A DNA stretch of 5,391 bases from Methanomicrobiaceae archaeon (GTDB lineage: Archaea > Halobacteriota > Methanomicrobia > Methanomicrobiales > Methanomicrobiaceae): contig DAOVRB010000100.1 of assembly GCA_030628325.1 (NCBI GenBank), forward strand, positions 1 through 5,391, written 5' to 3'. How positions within the stretch are numbered: position 1 is the stretch's first letter; every line of letters starts with the position of its first letter. The notes beneath the pieces were generated by a model. That model did not search any database, was not told where the DNA came from, and worked only from the letters and a program-made list of their open reading frames with translations. A program made the translations under genes and the position numbers. Positions 1-4,751 of the stretch are shown here, piece by piece.

Positions 1-381
<381 letters not shown>

Positions 382-502
382 TTAATCCCCCATCTCCAGT
401 GAAATTACACCCTGTAATGATTATTTGTTCCGGGATCCGGATATGAATCACCGGGCTTAAAAACGGAGTAATCGCCAAGTTAACAATCACATATTATATT
501 GG

Positions 503-511
503 TTTTATATA
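503..511 (-). promoter_or_regulatory. Candidate TATA box for gyrB
   Basis: On the minus strand this reads TATATAAAA, preceded by AAGTG, which could act as a BRE. Archaeal transcription starts about 25 bases downstream of such a box, here near base 480, leaving a leader of about 100 bases before gyrB. It lies after the stop of the 102-residue gene at 549-857, so gyrB is probably transcribed separately from it. The assignment rests on sequence and position only. Confidence 0.5.
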
Positions 512-548
512 CACTTAATACTGTTCTTAATCCTTATTTCAGGACAAA

Positions 549-857
549 TCAGTCGTACTTTCCTACCTGAGGATCTTTCACTCCCAGCTGCCTGTCAATT
601 GCAACAACAAGCCGATTTAAGACGCGTATAACATCATCAGCGCCTTCTTTGTCCATAATACCTGTCTGATGCCACATCACCTTTTTCCGGAGTAGGGCTG
701 TCAGTTCTTCCACTTCAGTCCCAAGGAAACATTCAGGTACATTCATCTCAGTCAGATGGTCCGAAACCCCGCCCCATGCTTTTTCGGATGGGAGACCAAA
801 ATGTTTTGAAATCAACATAATATTTGTGATAAAACCACGCCCAAACTGACTATCCAT
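549..857 (-). CDS. Small conserved-looking protein of unknown function
   Basis: I do not recognise this 102-residue protein. It starts at the ATG at 855-857 and is followed by about 170 bases before gyrB on the same strand. It looks soluble and mostly helical: no signal peptide, membrane segment or cysteine-pair zinc motif (only one Cys, in VPECFLGTE). Charged helices follow, roughly residues 44-60 (TEVEELTALLRKKVMWHQ) and 70-92 (EGADDVIRVLNRLVVAIDRQLG). The balanced amino acid content and the absence of a competing frame argue for a real gene. It is divergent from the SelB-like gene; the shared upstream region at 858-1011 holds a hairpin element. There is no strong ribosome site, only a TAGGTA-like stretch about 15 bases upstream. 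No function is proposed. Confidence 0.75.
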   Translation of the reverse strand: MDSQFGRGFITNIMLISKHFGLPSEKAWGGVSDHLTEMNVPECFLGTEVEELTALLRKKVMWHQTGIMDKEGADDVIRVLNRLVVAIDRQLGVKDPQVGKYD

Positions 858-914
858 AGTAGAGAATATACATACCTACGGAAAAAGTAAACGGAAAAAT
901 GTGGGGGATATAAT

Positions 915-955
915 GGAGTCTGTCCTGCCAGATCACCAATGGATGGACAGAGTCC
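915..955 (+). repeat. Dispersed hairpin element, copy 1
   Basis: The arms 915-925 and 945-955 pair over 11 positions with a single G/G mismatch (GGAGTCTGTCC with GGACAGAGTCC). Inside, CCA at 928-930 pairs with TGG at 940-942, leaving a 9-base loop. The core TGCCAGA, 8 bases, then GGATGGACAG is shared with copies at 2348-2378 and 3720-3754. It lies between two divergent genes, upstream of the SelB-like gene. It could be a REP-like extragenic palindrome, an RNA hairpin in the leader, or a protein site. Confidence 0.65.
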
Positions 956-1011
956 CTGTCGCCCCATAAGAGAAGGTGTTAATAGTTAATCCTTCAAAAA
1001 ATATATCCACC

Positions 1012-1974
1012 ATGCCTAATCTTAATGTTTCAGTCCTTGGTGTGCCCGGCTATGCAAAGAATATCGGCAAAGCAGGTACGTCATCTGATATTATCTTTTA
1101 TAATCTGAAGAAGGGTGAAGACACTGTCACAATGATTGAACCTCTCAGGTATCCTGAGCGCCTTGCGCCACTCTTTTATGCCGTTTCAATGGCGGATTCT
1201 GCGCTTCTGGTGGTGGATGGGATAACGCCGGAATTCGGTGAAACTGTGGTAATGCTGGATACTGTTGGTGTGAAATCCGGATATATCGTTCTTAAGAATT
1301 ATCTTGATCCTTCACAGGTAATGCCCCTGATTAAGGGTACTGTTGTAGAGAATTATGAATTTCTGGAAGACGATGCAATAAAAATACGTGAACTGCTTAT
1401 TCGGAATGCAGAAGAGGTCAGTTATGGTGAAACAACAACAAAATGTGGTGTTGTATCTGTTGATCATTTTTTTAACGTGAAAGGGATTGGTACTGTTATC
1501 CTCGGAAGTATGGAAAACGGGACAATACATCAACATGATATTTTGAGAGTTCTTCCCGGAGAAAAAACGGCACAGGTCAGGTCTGTGCAGAAACATGATG
1601 ATAACTGTCCTGAGGCACAGCTTGGAGATCGTGTTGGCCTTGCTCTTAAAAATATAACCGCTGATGAACTTGACCGTGGTTTTGTACTCACAAATGATGA
1701 TAATATTGTTGTATCTGATGAGATATCAGGTCAGGTAAAACTCACTAAATTCTGGCAGCAGCCGATTAAGGAAGGAATGGTTCTGCATGTTGGTCACTGG
1801 ATGCAGTACATCTCCGCACGGGTTGAATCAGTTGAAGCTGATGATGACTGGAAAAATCCTGTTCTCTCACTAAAACTTGAAAAAGAGATTGTGTATCTCC
1901 CTGGTGACAGGGCTGTGCTTCAGTATCTGGATGGCGGGAAGTTAAGAGTCGCAGGCACTATTGAACTGCATTGA
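1012..1974 (+). CDS. SelB/EF-Tu-like protein with degenerate GTPase domain
   Basis: This 320-residue protein has the SelB/EF-Tu domain order, but its G domain lacks the nucleotide motifs. The P-loop region reads GVPGYAKNIGKAGTSSD (residues 10-26), not GHVDHGKT. The DxPGH position appears as EPLRYPERL (43-51), and the NKxD position as LKNYLD (94-99). Domain 2 is well kept: DHFFNVKGIGTVILGSMENG (151-170), then GDRVGLALKNI (205-215). A beta-rich domain 3 fills about 230-320. GTP hydrolysis is therefore unlikely; binding RNA, the ribosome or another factor through domain 2 is an inference. A GTG at 976 would add 12 residues (LIVNPSKNIST region), but the family-like start is MPNLNVSVLG at ATG 1012. 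Neither start has a well-spaced ribosome site. Similar SelB-like paralogues without a working G site are, as far as I recall, annotated in methanogens as EF-Tu domain 2 proteins. Confidence 0.85.
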   Translation: MPNLNVSVLGVPGYAKNIGKAGTSSDIIFYNLKKGEDTVTMIEPLRYPERLAPLFYAVSMADSALLVVDGITPEFGETVVMLDTVGVKSGYIVLKNYLDPSQVMPLIKGTVVENYEFLEDDAIKIRELLIRNAEEVSYGETTTKCGVVSVDHFFNVKGIGTVILGSMENGTIHQHDILRVLPGEKTAQVRSVQKHDDNCPEAQLGDRVGLALKNITADELDRGFVLTNDDNIVVSDEISGQVKLTKFWQQPIKEGMVLHVGHWMQYISARVESVEADDDWKNPVLSLKLEKEIVYLPGDRAVLQYLDGGKLRVAGTIELH

Positions 1975-2129
1975 TCTTAGTTTAAGGATATCACCTGCAT
2001 CTGTAACAGAAACCTGTTATAATCCGGGTTTGTCGGTTTGAGCTCCTTATCCCGGCCCATACTCAGCTTAAAATAGTGGGTGTGGACGCGCTCTGCGATT
2101 ATATTTGATGTAGGATCAGTGAAAACCGG

Positions 2130-2159
2130 CCGTTCGGCAGAACGGGAACTTAGCTTTTT
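2130..2159 (+). terminator. Possible terminator: hairpin plus T-run
   Basis: CCGTTC (2130-2135) and GAACGG (2140-2145) form a perfect 6-base-pair stem with loop GGCA, and a run of five T lies at 2155-2159. It is 156 bases beyond the SelB-like stop codon and could end that transcript. The distance between stem and T-run is long for an intrinsic terminator, so this is tentative. Confidence 0.3.
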
Positions 2160-2277
2160 GTCTGATTTGGCCTATCTTTTCTGAGTTGTTGTGATGAAGT
2201 TGACCTGAGATTCTGGTAAAGTGCGCGTTTATGAGTATTGTTAAAGGGAGTGTGATGGAGACAATCCGTTTGATGAA

Positions 2278-2337
2278 AACGTGCATGACGCGTAAGCGTT
2301 CAGGCACTGTTTGCTGAAAATGTGAGTTTCATTTTCA
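2278..2337 (+). other. Tandem hairpins upstream of tfs
   Basis: First hairpin (2278-2311): AAC and GTGC pair with GCAC and GTT around one bulged T; an inner stem GACGC/GCGTT is closed by the GNRA-type loop GTAA at 2292-2295. Second hairpin (2315-2337): TGAAAATG and CATTTTCA form a perfect 8-base-pair stem with a 7-base loop. The dispersed hairpin element copy 2 follows 10 bases later. Three stems in a row suggest RNA structure rather than chance, but no homologue comparison was possible. Confidence 0.4.
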
Positions 2338-2347
2338 TGCTTAATTA

Positions 2348-2378
2348 CTGTCCTGCCAGACCAGCACTGGGTGGACAG
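2348..2378 (+). repeat. Dispersed hairpin element, copy 2
   Basis: CTGTCC (2348-2353) pairs with GGACAG (2373-2378), and CCA (2356-2358) with TGG (2368-2370), with a 9-base loop as in copy 1. The core TGCCAGA, 8 bases, then GGGTGGACAG matches copy 1; similarity continues a little downstream (ACTCC against AGTCC). It ends 63 bases before the tfs start codon. Confidence 0.65.
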
Positions 2379-2441
2379 ACTCCTTCATAGTAAATTACCA
2401 GAACATAAGAGTTAATCAGATTGTAAACTGAATAATAATAG

Positions 2442-2756
2442 ATGATGTTTTGTCCTGAATGCAAAAGTCTTATGATGGCATCTGCCGGTAAACTCAGATG
2501 CAAAAAATGTGGGTATATCAAAGACATTTCTGATGCCACAAAACTACAGAAAACAAAAGAACGTACTGACAAGGAAATAATAATTGTTGATGATGACACA
2601 CATTTAATCACCATGCCTACAACAACTGTAAGATGCCCGGAGTGTGGGAATCGTACTGCTGAATGGTGGATGCGTCAGCTCAGGTCGGCTGATGAAAGTG
2701 AAACCCGTTTTTACCGTTGCACAAAATGTAAATTCACCTGGCGCGAGTACGATTAA
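2442..2756 (+). CDS. tfs: Transcription factor S (archaeal TFIIS-like cleavage factor)
   Basis: TFS binds archaeal RNA polymerase and stimulates transcript cleavage in backtracked complexes, rescuing elongation and aiding fidelity. The 104 residues have both expected zinc ribbons. The N-terminal one uses C4, C7, C20 and C23 (CPEC, CKKC), like Rpb9. The C-terminal one uses C65, C68, C93 and C96 (CPEC, CTKC). Between the last cysteine pairs is RSADESETRF with the acidic pair Asp84-Glu85, which reaches into the polymerase active site and promotes cleavage, so this copy should be active rather than an inhibitory variant. The linker at 30-60 is charged. Length fits the family. Two start codons in a row (ATGATG) are possible; the first fits MMFCPEC, common in this family. 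No ribosome site is visible. A T-run terminator follows at once. Confidence 0.96.
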   Translation: MMFCPECKSLMMASAGKLRCKKCGYIKDISDATKLQKTKERTDKEIIIVDDDTHLITMPTTTVRCPECGNRTAEWWMRQLRSADESETRFYRCTKCKFTWREYD

Positions 2757-2766
2757 ATTCAACATA

Positions 2767-2776
2767 TTTTTTTCTT
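2767..2776 (+). terminator. T-run terminator of tfs
   Basis: Seven T followed by CTT begin 10 bases after the tfs stop codon, with no stable hairpin before them. Archaeal RNA polymerase commonly terminates at such oligo-T tracts alone. It also overlaps the stop codon of the minus-strand remnant at 2775-3069, consistent with the convergent 3' ends meeting here. Confidence 0.6.
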
Positions 2777-3069
2777 AATTTCCATCTTGAGTTCTTCGTG
2801 GAATTGACCTTATGATGGGGTATTTTTCACCTATTTTGGCAAATGAAGGCTGGCCCGGCGTTTTCTTGCTTAAATTCAGCACACTAAACTTAGGCGCATC
2901 TTTTGACCTCTGGATCCTGACTTTTCCGTCCACATGAATGGATTTGTACTCTTCAAAATATGTGTGTCCGTTCTTCTTTTAAGGTTGAATAGATATCTGG
3001 GGGAATGTCTGACCTGTTCAGATCATAACTCAGGTCATGAGAAGGATTACTACTCAATCCACCCAACAC
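2775..3069 (-). pseudogene. Frameshifted small coding remnant, unidentified
   Basis: Two minus-strand frames read like protein and join at one point. From a GTG at 3067-3069 the first frame gives 38 residues (including SHDLSYDLNRSDIPPDIYST and LKEERTHIF) and ends at TGA 2953-2955. The next frame continues FEEYKSIHVDGKVRIQRSKD, FSVLNLSKKTPGQPSFAKIG and EKYPIIRSIPRRTQDGN to TAA 2775-2777. Removing one base from the four A at 2955-2958 (T on the coding strand) joins them without a stop. A GTG at 2931-2933 could instead start a 52-residue protein from the second frame alone. The product is polar, lysine-rich and without membrane segments; I do not recognise it. Its 5' end abuts the TBP TATA box. 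It may be a pseudogene, a sequencing error, or a real small gene with a false extension. Confidence 0.45.
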
Positions 3070-3077
3070 TTTATATA
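3070..3077 (+). promoter_or_regulatory. TATA box of the TBP gene
   Basis: TTTATATA is centred about 27 bases before the TBP ATG. Archaeal transcription starts roughly 25-27 bases downstream of the box centre, which puts the start at or just before the ATG at 3101. With no ribosome site in front of the ATG, a leaderless mRNA is likely. As TBP binds this class of site, the gene depends on its own product. Confidence 0.75.
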
Positions 3078-3100
3078 CCGTTTAAGGCATTTTTATAAAT

Positions 3101-3664
3101 ATGAATAGTAAACCCGAGGACACACTTAAGATAGTAAATATTGTTGCCTCATCAAAAATTGCCGATTCCCTTGATCTTCATATTATTGCTAAAGAAATCG
3201 AGGGTGCTGAATATAATAAGAAAAAATTCCCGGGTGTAGTGCTAAGAATGAAGGATCCAAAAATTGCAACTCTGGTATTTGGATCAGGAAAGGTTGTTCT
3301 GACCGGAGCAAAAAGCGTGGAGAGCCTTTCAAAAGGTCTTGAGATTCTGGGAGAACTGCTCAGGAATTTAAATATTGACATATATGAAAAACTCACCTAT
3401 ACCATTCAGAATATTGTAACCTCTGCAGATCTCGGAACACCAATAAACCTGAATAAGATTGCAGTGGGTTTCAACCTTGAGAAGATTGAATATGAACCAG
3501 AGCAGTTCCCGGGTCTTGTTTACAGGATCGAAGAACCAAAAGTTGTTGTCCTTCTGTTTGGATCCGGAAAATTAATTATTACAGGTGGGAAAAAACCCAA
3601 AGACGCCAAAAATGCAGTCCTGAAAATACTCTCGGATTTATCAAACCTTGGTTTAATTAATTAA
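3101..3664 (+). CDS. tbp: TATA-binding protein (TBP)
   Basis: TBP recognises the archaeal TATA box and, with TFB, recruits RNA polymerase. The 187 residues form the two-fold TBP repeat: about 10-90 and 101-185. Each repeat has IxNIV (Asn13 and Asn104 at the DNA minor-groove positions), then FPG...R...PK...FGSGK...TG. The DNA-kinking phenylalanine pairs are Phe43/Phe60 and Phe136/Phe153, all present, so the protein should bind DNA. The second repeat (LEKIEYEPEQFPGLVYRIEE, VVVLLFGSGKLIITGGKK) looks highly typical. There is no long acidic tail; it ends GLIN inside a (TTAA)4 run. The transcript is probably leaderless. Some methanogens carry several TBPs, so this could be a paralogue rather than the only copy; the window cannot tell. 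It stands alone, flanked by decayed coding remnants. Confidence 0.96.
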   Translation: MNSKPEDTLKIVNIVASSKIADSLDLHIIAKEIEGAEYNKKKFPGVVLRMKDPKIATLVFGSGKVVLTGAKSVESLSKGLEILGELLRNLNIDIYEKLTYTIQNIVTSADLGTPINLNKIAVGFNLEKIEYEPEQFPGLVYRIEEPKVVVLLFGSGKLIITGGKKPKDAKNAVLKILSDLSNLGLIN

Positions 3665-3668
3665 TTAA
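3653..3668. repeat. (TTAA)4 microsatellite across the TBP stop codon
   Basis: Four TTAA units lie end to end and continue into TTT. They encode the last residues (LIN) and the TAA stop. Slippage by one 4-base unit would change the C-terminus after Gly184, but the repeat phase places TAA in more than one frame, so the tail would stay short. Confidence 0.7.
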
Positions 3669-3717
3669 TTTGTCCGGGCCGGGTCAAAATACATTTAAAC
3701 ATCAATAATACATCAAA

Positions 3718-3972
3718 TCATGCTGTGCCAGAACCAAATTTGTGTGGACAGCATAGATATAGTTTTTTGATTTCCTCATCCATGAATCCACGGGAATTCT
3801 TAAATTCATCAGGGATTTTTTTAACTTACATTGCGAATCCTCTCTCTTCTCCTGATTTGTCCTCTTCCCTGTCGTGTTTCACCTCAGCGCTGGCTTGGTT
3901 GCCATCGCGGACGGTTGTGAGGAGGGGAATGCCATGTCGGTCAGAGATCTGGCCGACCATGGACTGAATCAA
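3718..3972 (-). pseudogene. Decayed transposase-like remnant
   Basis: One minus-strand frame reads as protein from 3972 to TGA 3718-3720, interrupted only by TAA at 3826-3828. Before the stop it gives MVGQISDRHGIPLLTTVRDG and NQASAEV; after it come VKKIPDEFKNSRGFMDEE and IKKLYLCCPHKFGSGTA. The stretch DRHGIPLL, six residues, then GNQAS resembles the xGIPLxxxxxxGNxxD region near the middle of DDE transposases of the IS4/IS1634 kind. The N-terminal part is missing: a stop lies just upstream (TGA 3973-3975). There is no intact element and no clear terminal repeats, although a copy of the hairpin element overlaps the 3' end. The family name is inference; the broken coding frame is what is seen. 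An ATG at 3958-3960 could start a 44-residue product. Confidence 0.45.
3720..3754 (+). repeat. Dispersed hairpin element, copy 3
   Basis: ATGCTGT (3720-3726) pairs perfectly with ACAGCAT (3748-3754), and CCA (3728-3730) with TGG (3745-3747) with G3727 bulged, leaving a 14-base loop. It shares TGCCAGA and TGTGGACAG with copies 1 and 2, but the outer left arm differs and still pairs with its own right arm. It overlaps the 3' end of the transposase-like remnant on the opposite strand. Confidence 0.6.
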
Positions 3973-4014
3973 TCAATTTATCTAAATACATTCTCACCAG
4001 ATTTATGAAATTAT

Positions 4015-4182
4015 GAAATCAAAAATAAATATACGATTATTATTTTCGGAAAAAACAATTTCACAAACAAATATATAGTTGTTATTTAAATGCAGGCGAA
4101 TTTCACAAACAAATATATACAGATTAATTTTAAGGAAAAGGTTTCACAAGACCTTATATATAAGGGCCGTATTCCTGCAACC
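4015..4182 (+). promoter_or_regulatory. Four phased 42-base repeat units before the HTH gene
   Basis: Four units of 42 bases start at 4015, 4057, 4099 and 4141. Units 2 and 3 share TTTCACAAACAAATATATA exactly (4059-4077 and 4101-4119). Unit 1 is a weaker version (ATCAAAAATAAATATAC). Unit 4 keeps TTTCACAA (4142-4149) and then CTTATATATAAG. The AT-rich element recurs at 4027, 4069, 4111 and 4153, always 42 bases apart, which is about four DNA turns, so all sites face the same side of the helix. Each unit could be a BRE-TATA-like promoter or an operator for the following regulator. Confidence 0.7.
4153..4164 (+). promoter_or_regulatory. Likely TATA box of the winged-helix gene
   Basis: CTTATATATAAG is a perfect 12-base palindrome containing TATATATA. 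Transcription would start near 4185, giving a leader of about 50 bases before the ATG at 4235. It is the last of the four phased elements and the best placed to be the core promoter. The palindrome could also let TBP bind in either direction. Confidence 0.55.
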
Positions 4183-4205
4183 GAATAATATTAATAGTAA
4201 TTTAG

Positions 4206-4227
4206 ACCTAATATAATCTATATAGGT
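4206..4227 (+). promoter_or_regulatory. Dyad overlapping the ribosome site
   Basis: ACCTA, a bulged A, TATA, loop ATC, then TATATAGGT form a 9-base-pair stem with one bulge. The right arm contains the first part of the ribosome site AGGTGA (4224-4229), so an RNA hairpin here would hide it. As DNA it could instead be an operator for a dimeric regulator. Confidence 0.4.
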
Positions 4228-4229
4228 GA
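4224..4229 (+). promoter_or_regulatory. Ribosome site AGGTGA setting the HTH gene start
   Basis: AGGTGA matches the archaeal GGAGGTGA consensus and lies 5 bases before ATG 4235. The longer frame starting at GTG 4226 would begin inside this site, so ATG 4235 is chosen. Confidence 0.75.
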
Positions 4230-4234
4230 GACAG

Positions 4235-4615
4235 ATGAGACTTGAAAGAGTTCTTTACTTTACAGAAAAAGAAGAGGAATTTGCACAACTGCTTACAGAG
4301 ATAGGTGTTAAGCGCAATGTTGCAAAAGTCCTTGTATATCTTGCAAACACTCCGGAAGCAACTTCCAGAGATATTGAAAGAGGAACTGACCTCAGACAAC
4401 CCGAAGTCAGCATTGCAATGCGAACTTTAAAAGAGAACGAATGGATTGCAAGCAGAGAGAGTAAAGCTGAAAGCAAGGGCAGACCTGTAAAGATTTACTC
4501 ACTCTCACAACCTGTCGATAAAATTATCGATGTTATTGAGAAGAACAAGCAAAAAGAAGTGAAAGCTCAGCTTGACCTTATCCAGAAAACCCGTGAACAC
4601 ATAACATCACAGTAA
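4235..4615 (+). CDS. Winged-helix transcriptional regulator (TrmB/ArsR/MarR-like)
   Basis: This 126-residue protein is a small DNA-binding regulator. Residues 13-37 form an N-terminal helical part (EEEFAQLLTEIGVKRNVAKV). The helix-turn-helix spans about 41-68: EATSRDIERGTDLRQPEVSI is helix, turn, recognition helix, followed by AMRTLKENEW. The wing is about 71-90, with the basic hairpin SKGRPVKIYSL. A charged C-terminal helix (94-123, IIDVIEKNKQKEVKAQLDLI) probably forms a dimer coiled coil. No ligand domain, cysteine sensor or membrane segment is present, so the signal is unknown. The start follows an AGGTGA site. The phased 42-base repeats and a dyad upstream suggest autoregulation, by inference. 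The next gene is convergent, so it is transcribed alone. The sequence type seems common in Methanomicrobiales, but I cannot name a characterised member. Confidence 0.85.
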   Translation: MRLERVLYFTEKEEEFAQLLTEIGVKRNVAKVLVYLANTPEATSRDIERGTDLRQPEVSIAMRTLKENEWIASRESKAESKGRPVKIYSLSQPVDKIIDVIEKNKQKEVKAQLDLIQKTREHITSQ

Positions 4616-4737
4616 AAAGAATGCAATAAAAACAGACTTCGTCTGTATGGTATGGAAGTGGCAGTTGCCACGTCCATCAGACAGTGCCTGAAAATATTCA
4701 GAACATTTCATGGATGTCTGGTTAAGATGTGTATGAA
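4616..4737. other. Hairpin-rich convergent intergenic region
   Basis: Besides the terminator at 4626-4646, three hairpins lie here: GTGGC/GCCAC (4658-4671, loop AGTT) capped by an outer stem GTCTG, ATGG / CCAT, CAGAC (4641-4682, one bulged T); CTGAA/TTCAG (4688-4701); and CAGACA/TGTCTG (4678-4683 with 4715-4720) around the latter. Several share strands and so exclude one another. No gene is supported in this gap. Confidence 0.5.
4626..4646 (-). terminator. Terminator-like hairpin and T-run behind rpiA
   Basis: On the minus strand ACAGAC, loop GAA, GTCTGT form a 6-base-pair hairpin; the last T of its right arm begins the run TTTTTATT. This is the shape of an intrinsic terminator, about 90 bases past the rpiA stop. 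It would prevent rpiA transcripts running antisense through the winged-helix gene. Confidence 0.55.
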
Positions 4738-4751
4738 CTACTGGTTCATAC
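4731..4751 (-). other. Hairpin across the rpiA stop codon
   Basis: GTATGAAC (4731-4738) and GTTCATAC (4744-4751) form a perfect 8-base-pair stem with a 5-base loop. It includes the last codons and the TAG stop of rpiA. No T-run follows on the minus strand, so it may protect the mRNA 3' end rather than terminate. Confidence 0.5.

Larger units (their letters stand above)
1975..2441. other. 467-base gap, hairpin-rich, no confident gene
   Basis: No convincing gene lies between the SelB-like gene and tfs. Minus-strand frames covering 2116-2307 and 2345-2614 are open but read as unlikely proteins. Plus-strand frames hold short coding-like stretches (for example about 2077-2175, with GRSAERELSF) broken by stops, which could be decayed coding DNA. 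What stands out is base-pairing: hairpins at 2002-2021 (TAACAG, AAAC loop, CTGTTA), 2024-2055 (CCGGG/CCCGG), 2130-2145, 2278-2311, 2315-2337 and 2348-2378. This could be a structured leader or separate noncoding RNA; no clear promoter was found. Confidence 0.5.

Noticed and set aside
906..914. TATA-like GGATATAAT before the SelB-like gene
   Set aside because: It would start transcription near 937, inside hairpin copy 1; possible but too weak to list as a promoter.
996..1006. TATA-like AAAAAATATATCC just before the SelB-like ATG
   Set aside because: Transcription from it would begin inside the coding region, after the ATG.
976..1011. GTG start giving a 12-residue longer SelB-like protein
   Set aside because: The added residues do not look like part of the family, and the AAGGTG overlapping this GTG cannot act as its ribosome site; the family-like start MPNLNVSVLG is at 1012. 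Not excluded, only less likely.
2191..2208. C/D box guide RNA suggested by GTGATGA (2191-2197) and CTGA (2205-2208)
   Set aside because: The spacer is only 7 bases, too short for the usual guide of about 12, and no matching second box pair or closing stem was found.
2116..2307. 63-residue minus-strand open frame
   Set aside because: It runs through several hairpins, has no ribosome site or promoter, and its composition does not resemble a real protein; treated as chance.
2271..2317. Second C/D-like pair, TGATGA (2271-2276) and CTGA (2314-2317)
   Set aside because: The interior is occupied by a stable hairpin and the flanks do not pair to form the terminal stem.
2345..2614. 89-residue minus-strand open frame
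   Set aside because: It is largely antisense to the well-supported tfs gene and ends in the hairpin element.
3725..3967. 80-residue plus-strand open frame
   Set aside because: It is antisense to the transposase-like remnant, whose frame has the recognisable motif; the plus-strand product is serine-rich in the way antisense frames often are.
4226..4234. GTG start for the winged-helix gene
   Set aside because: The GTG lies inside the AGGTGA ribosome site that serves the ATG at 4235.
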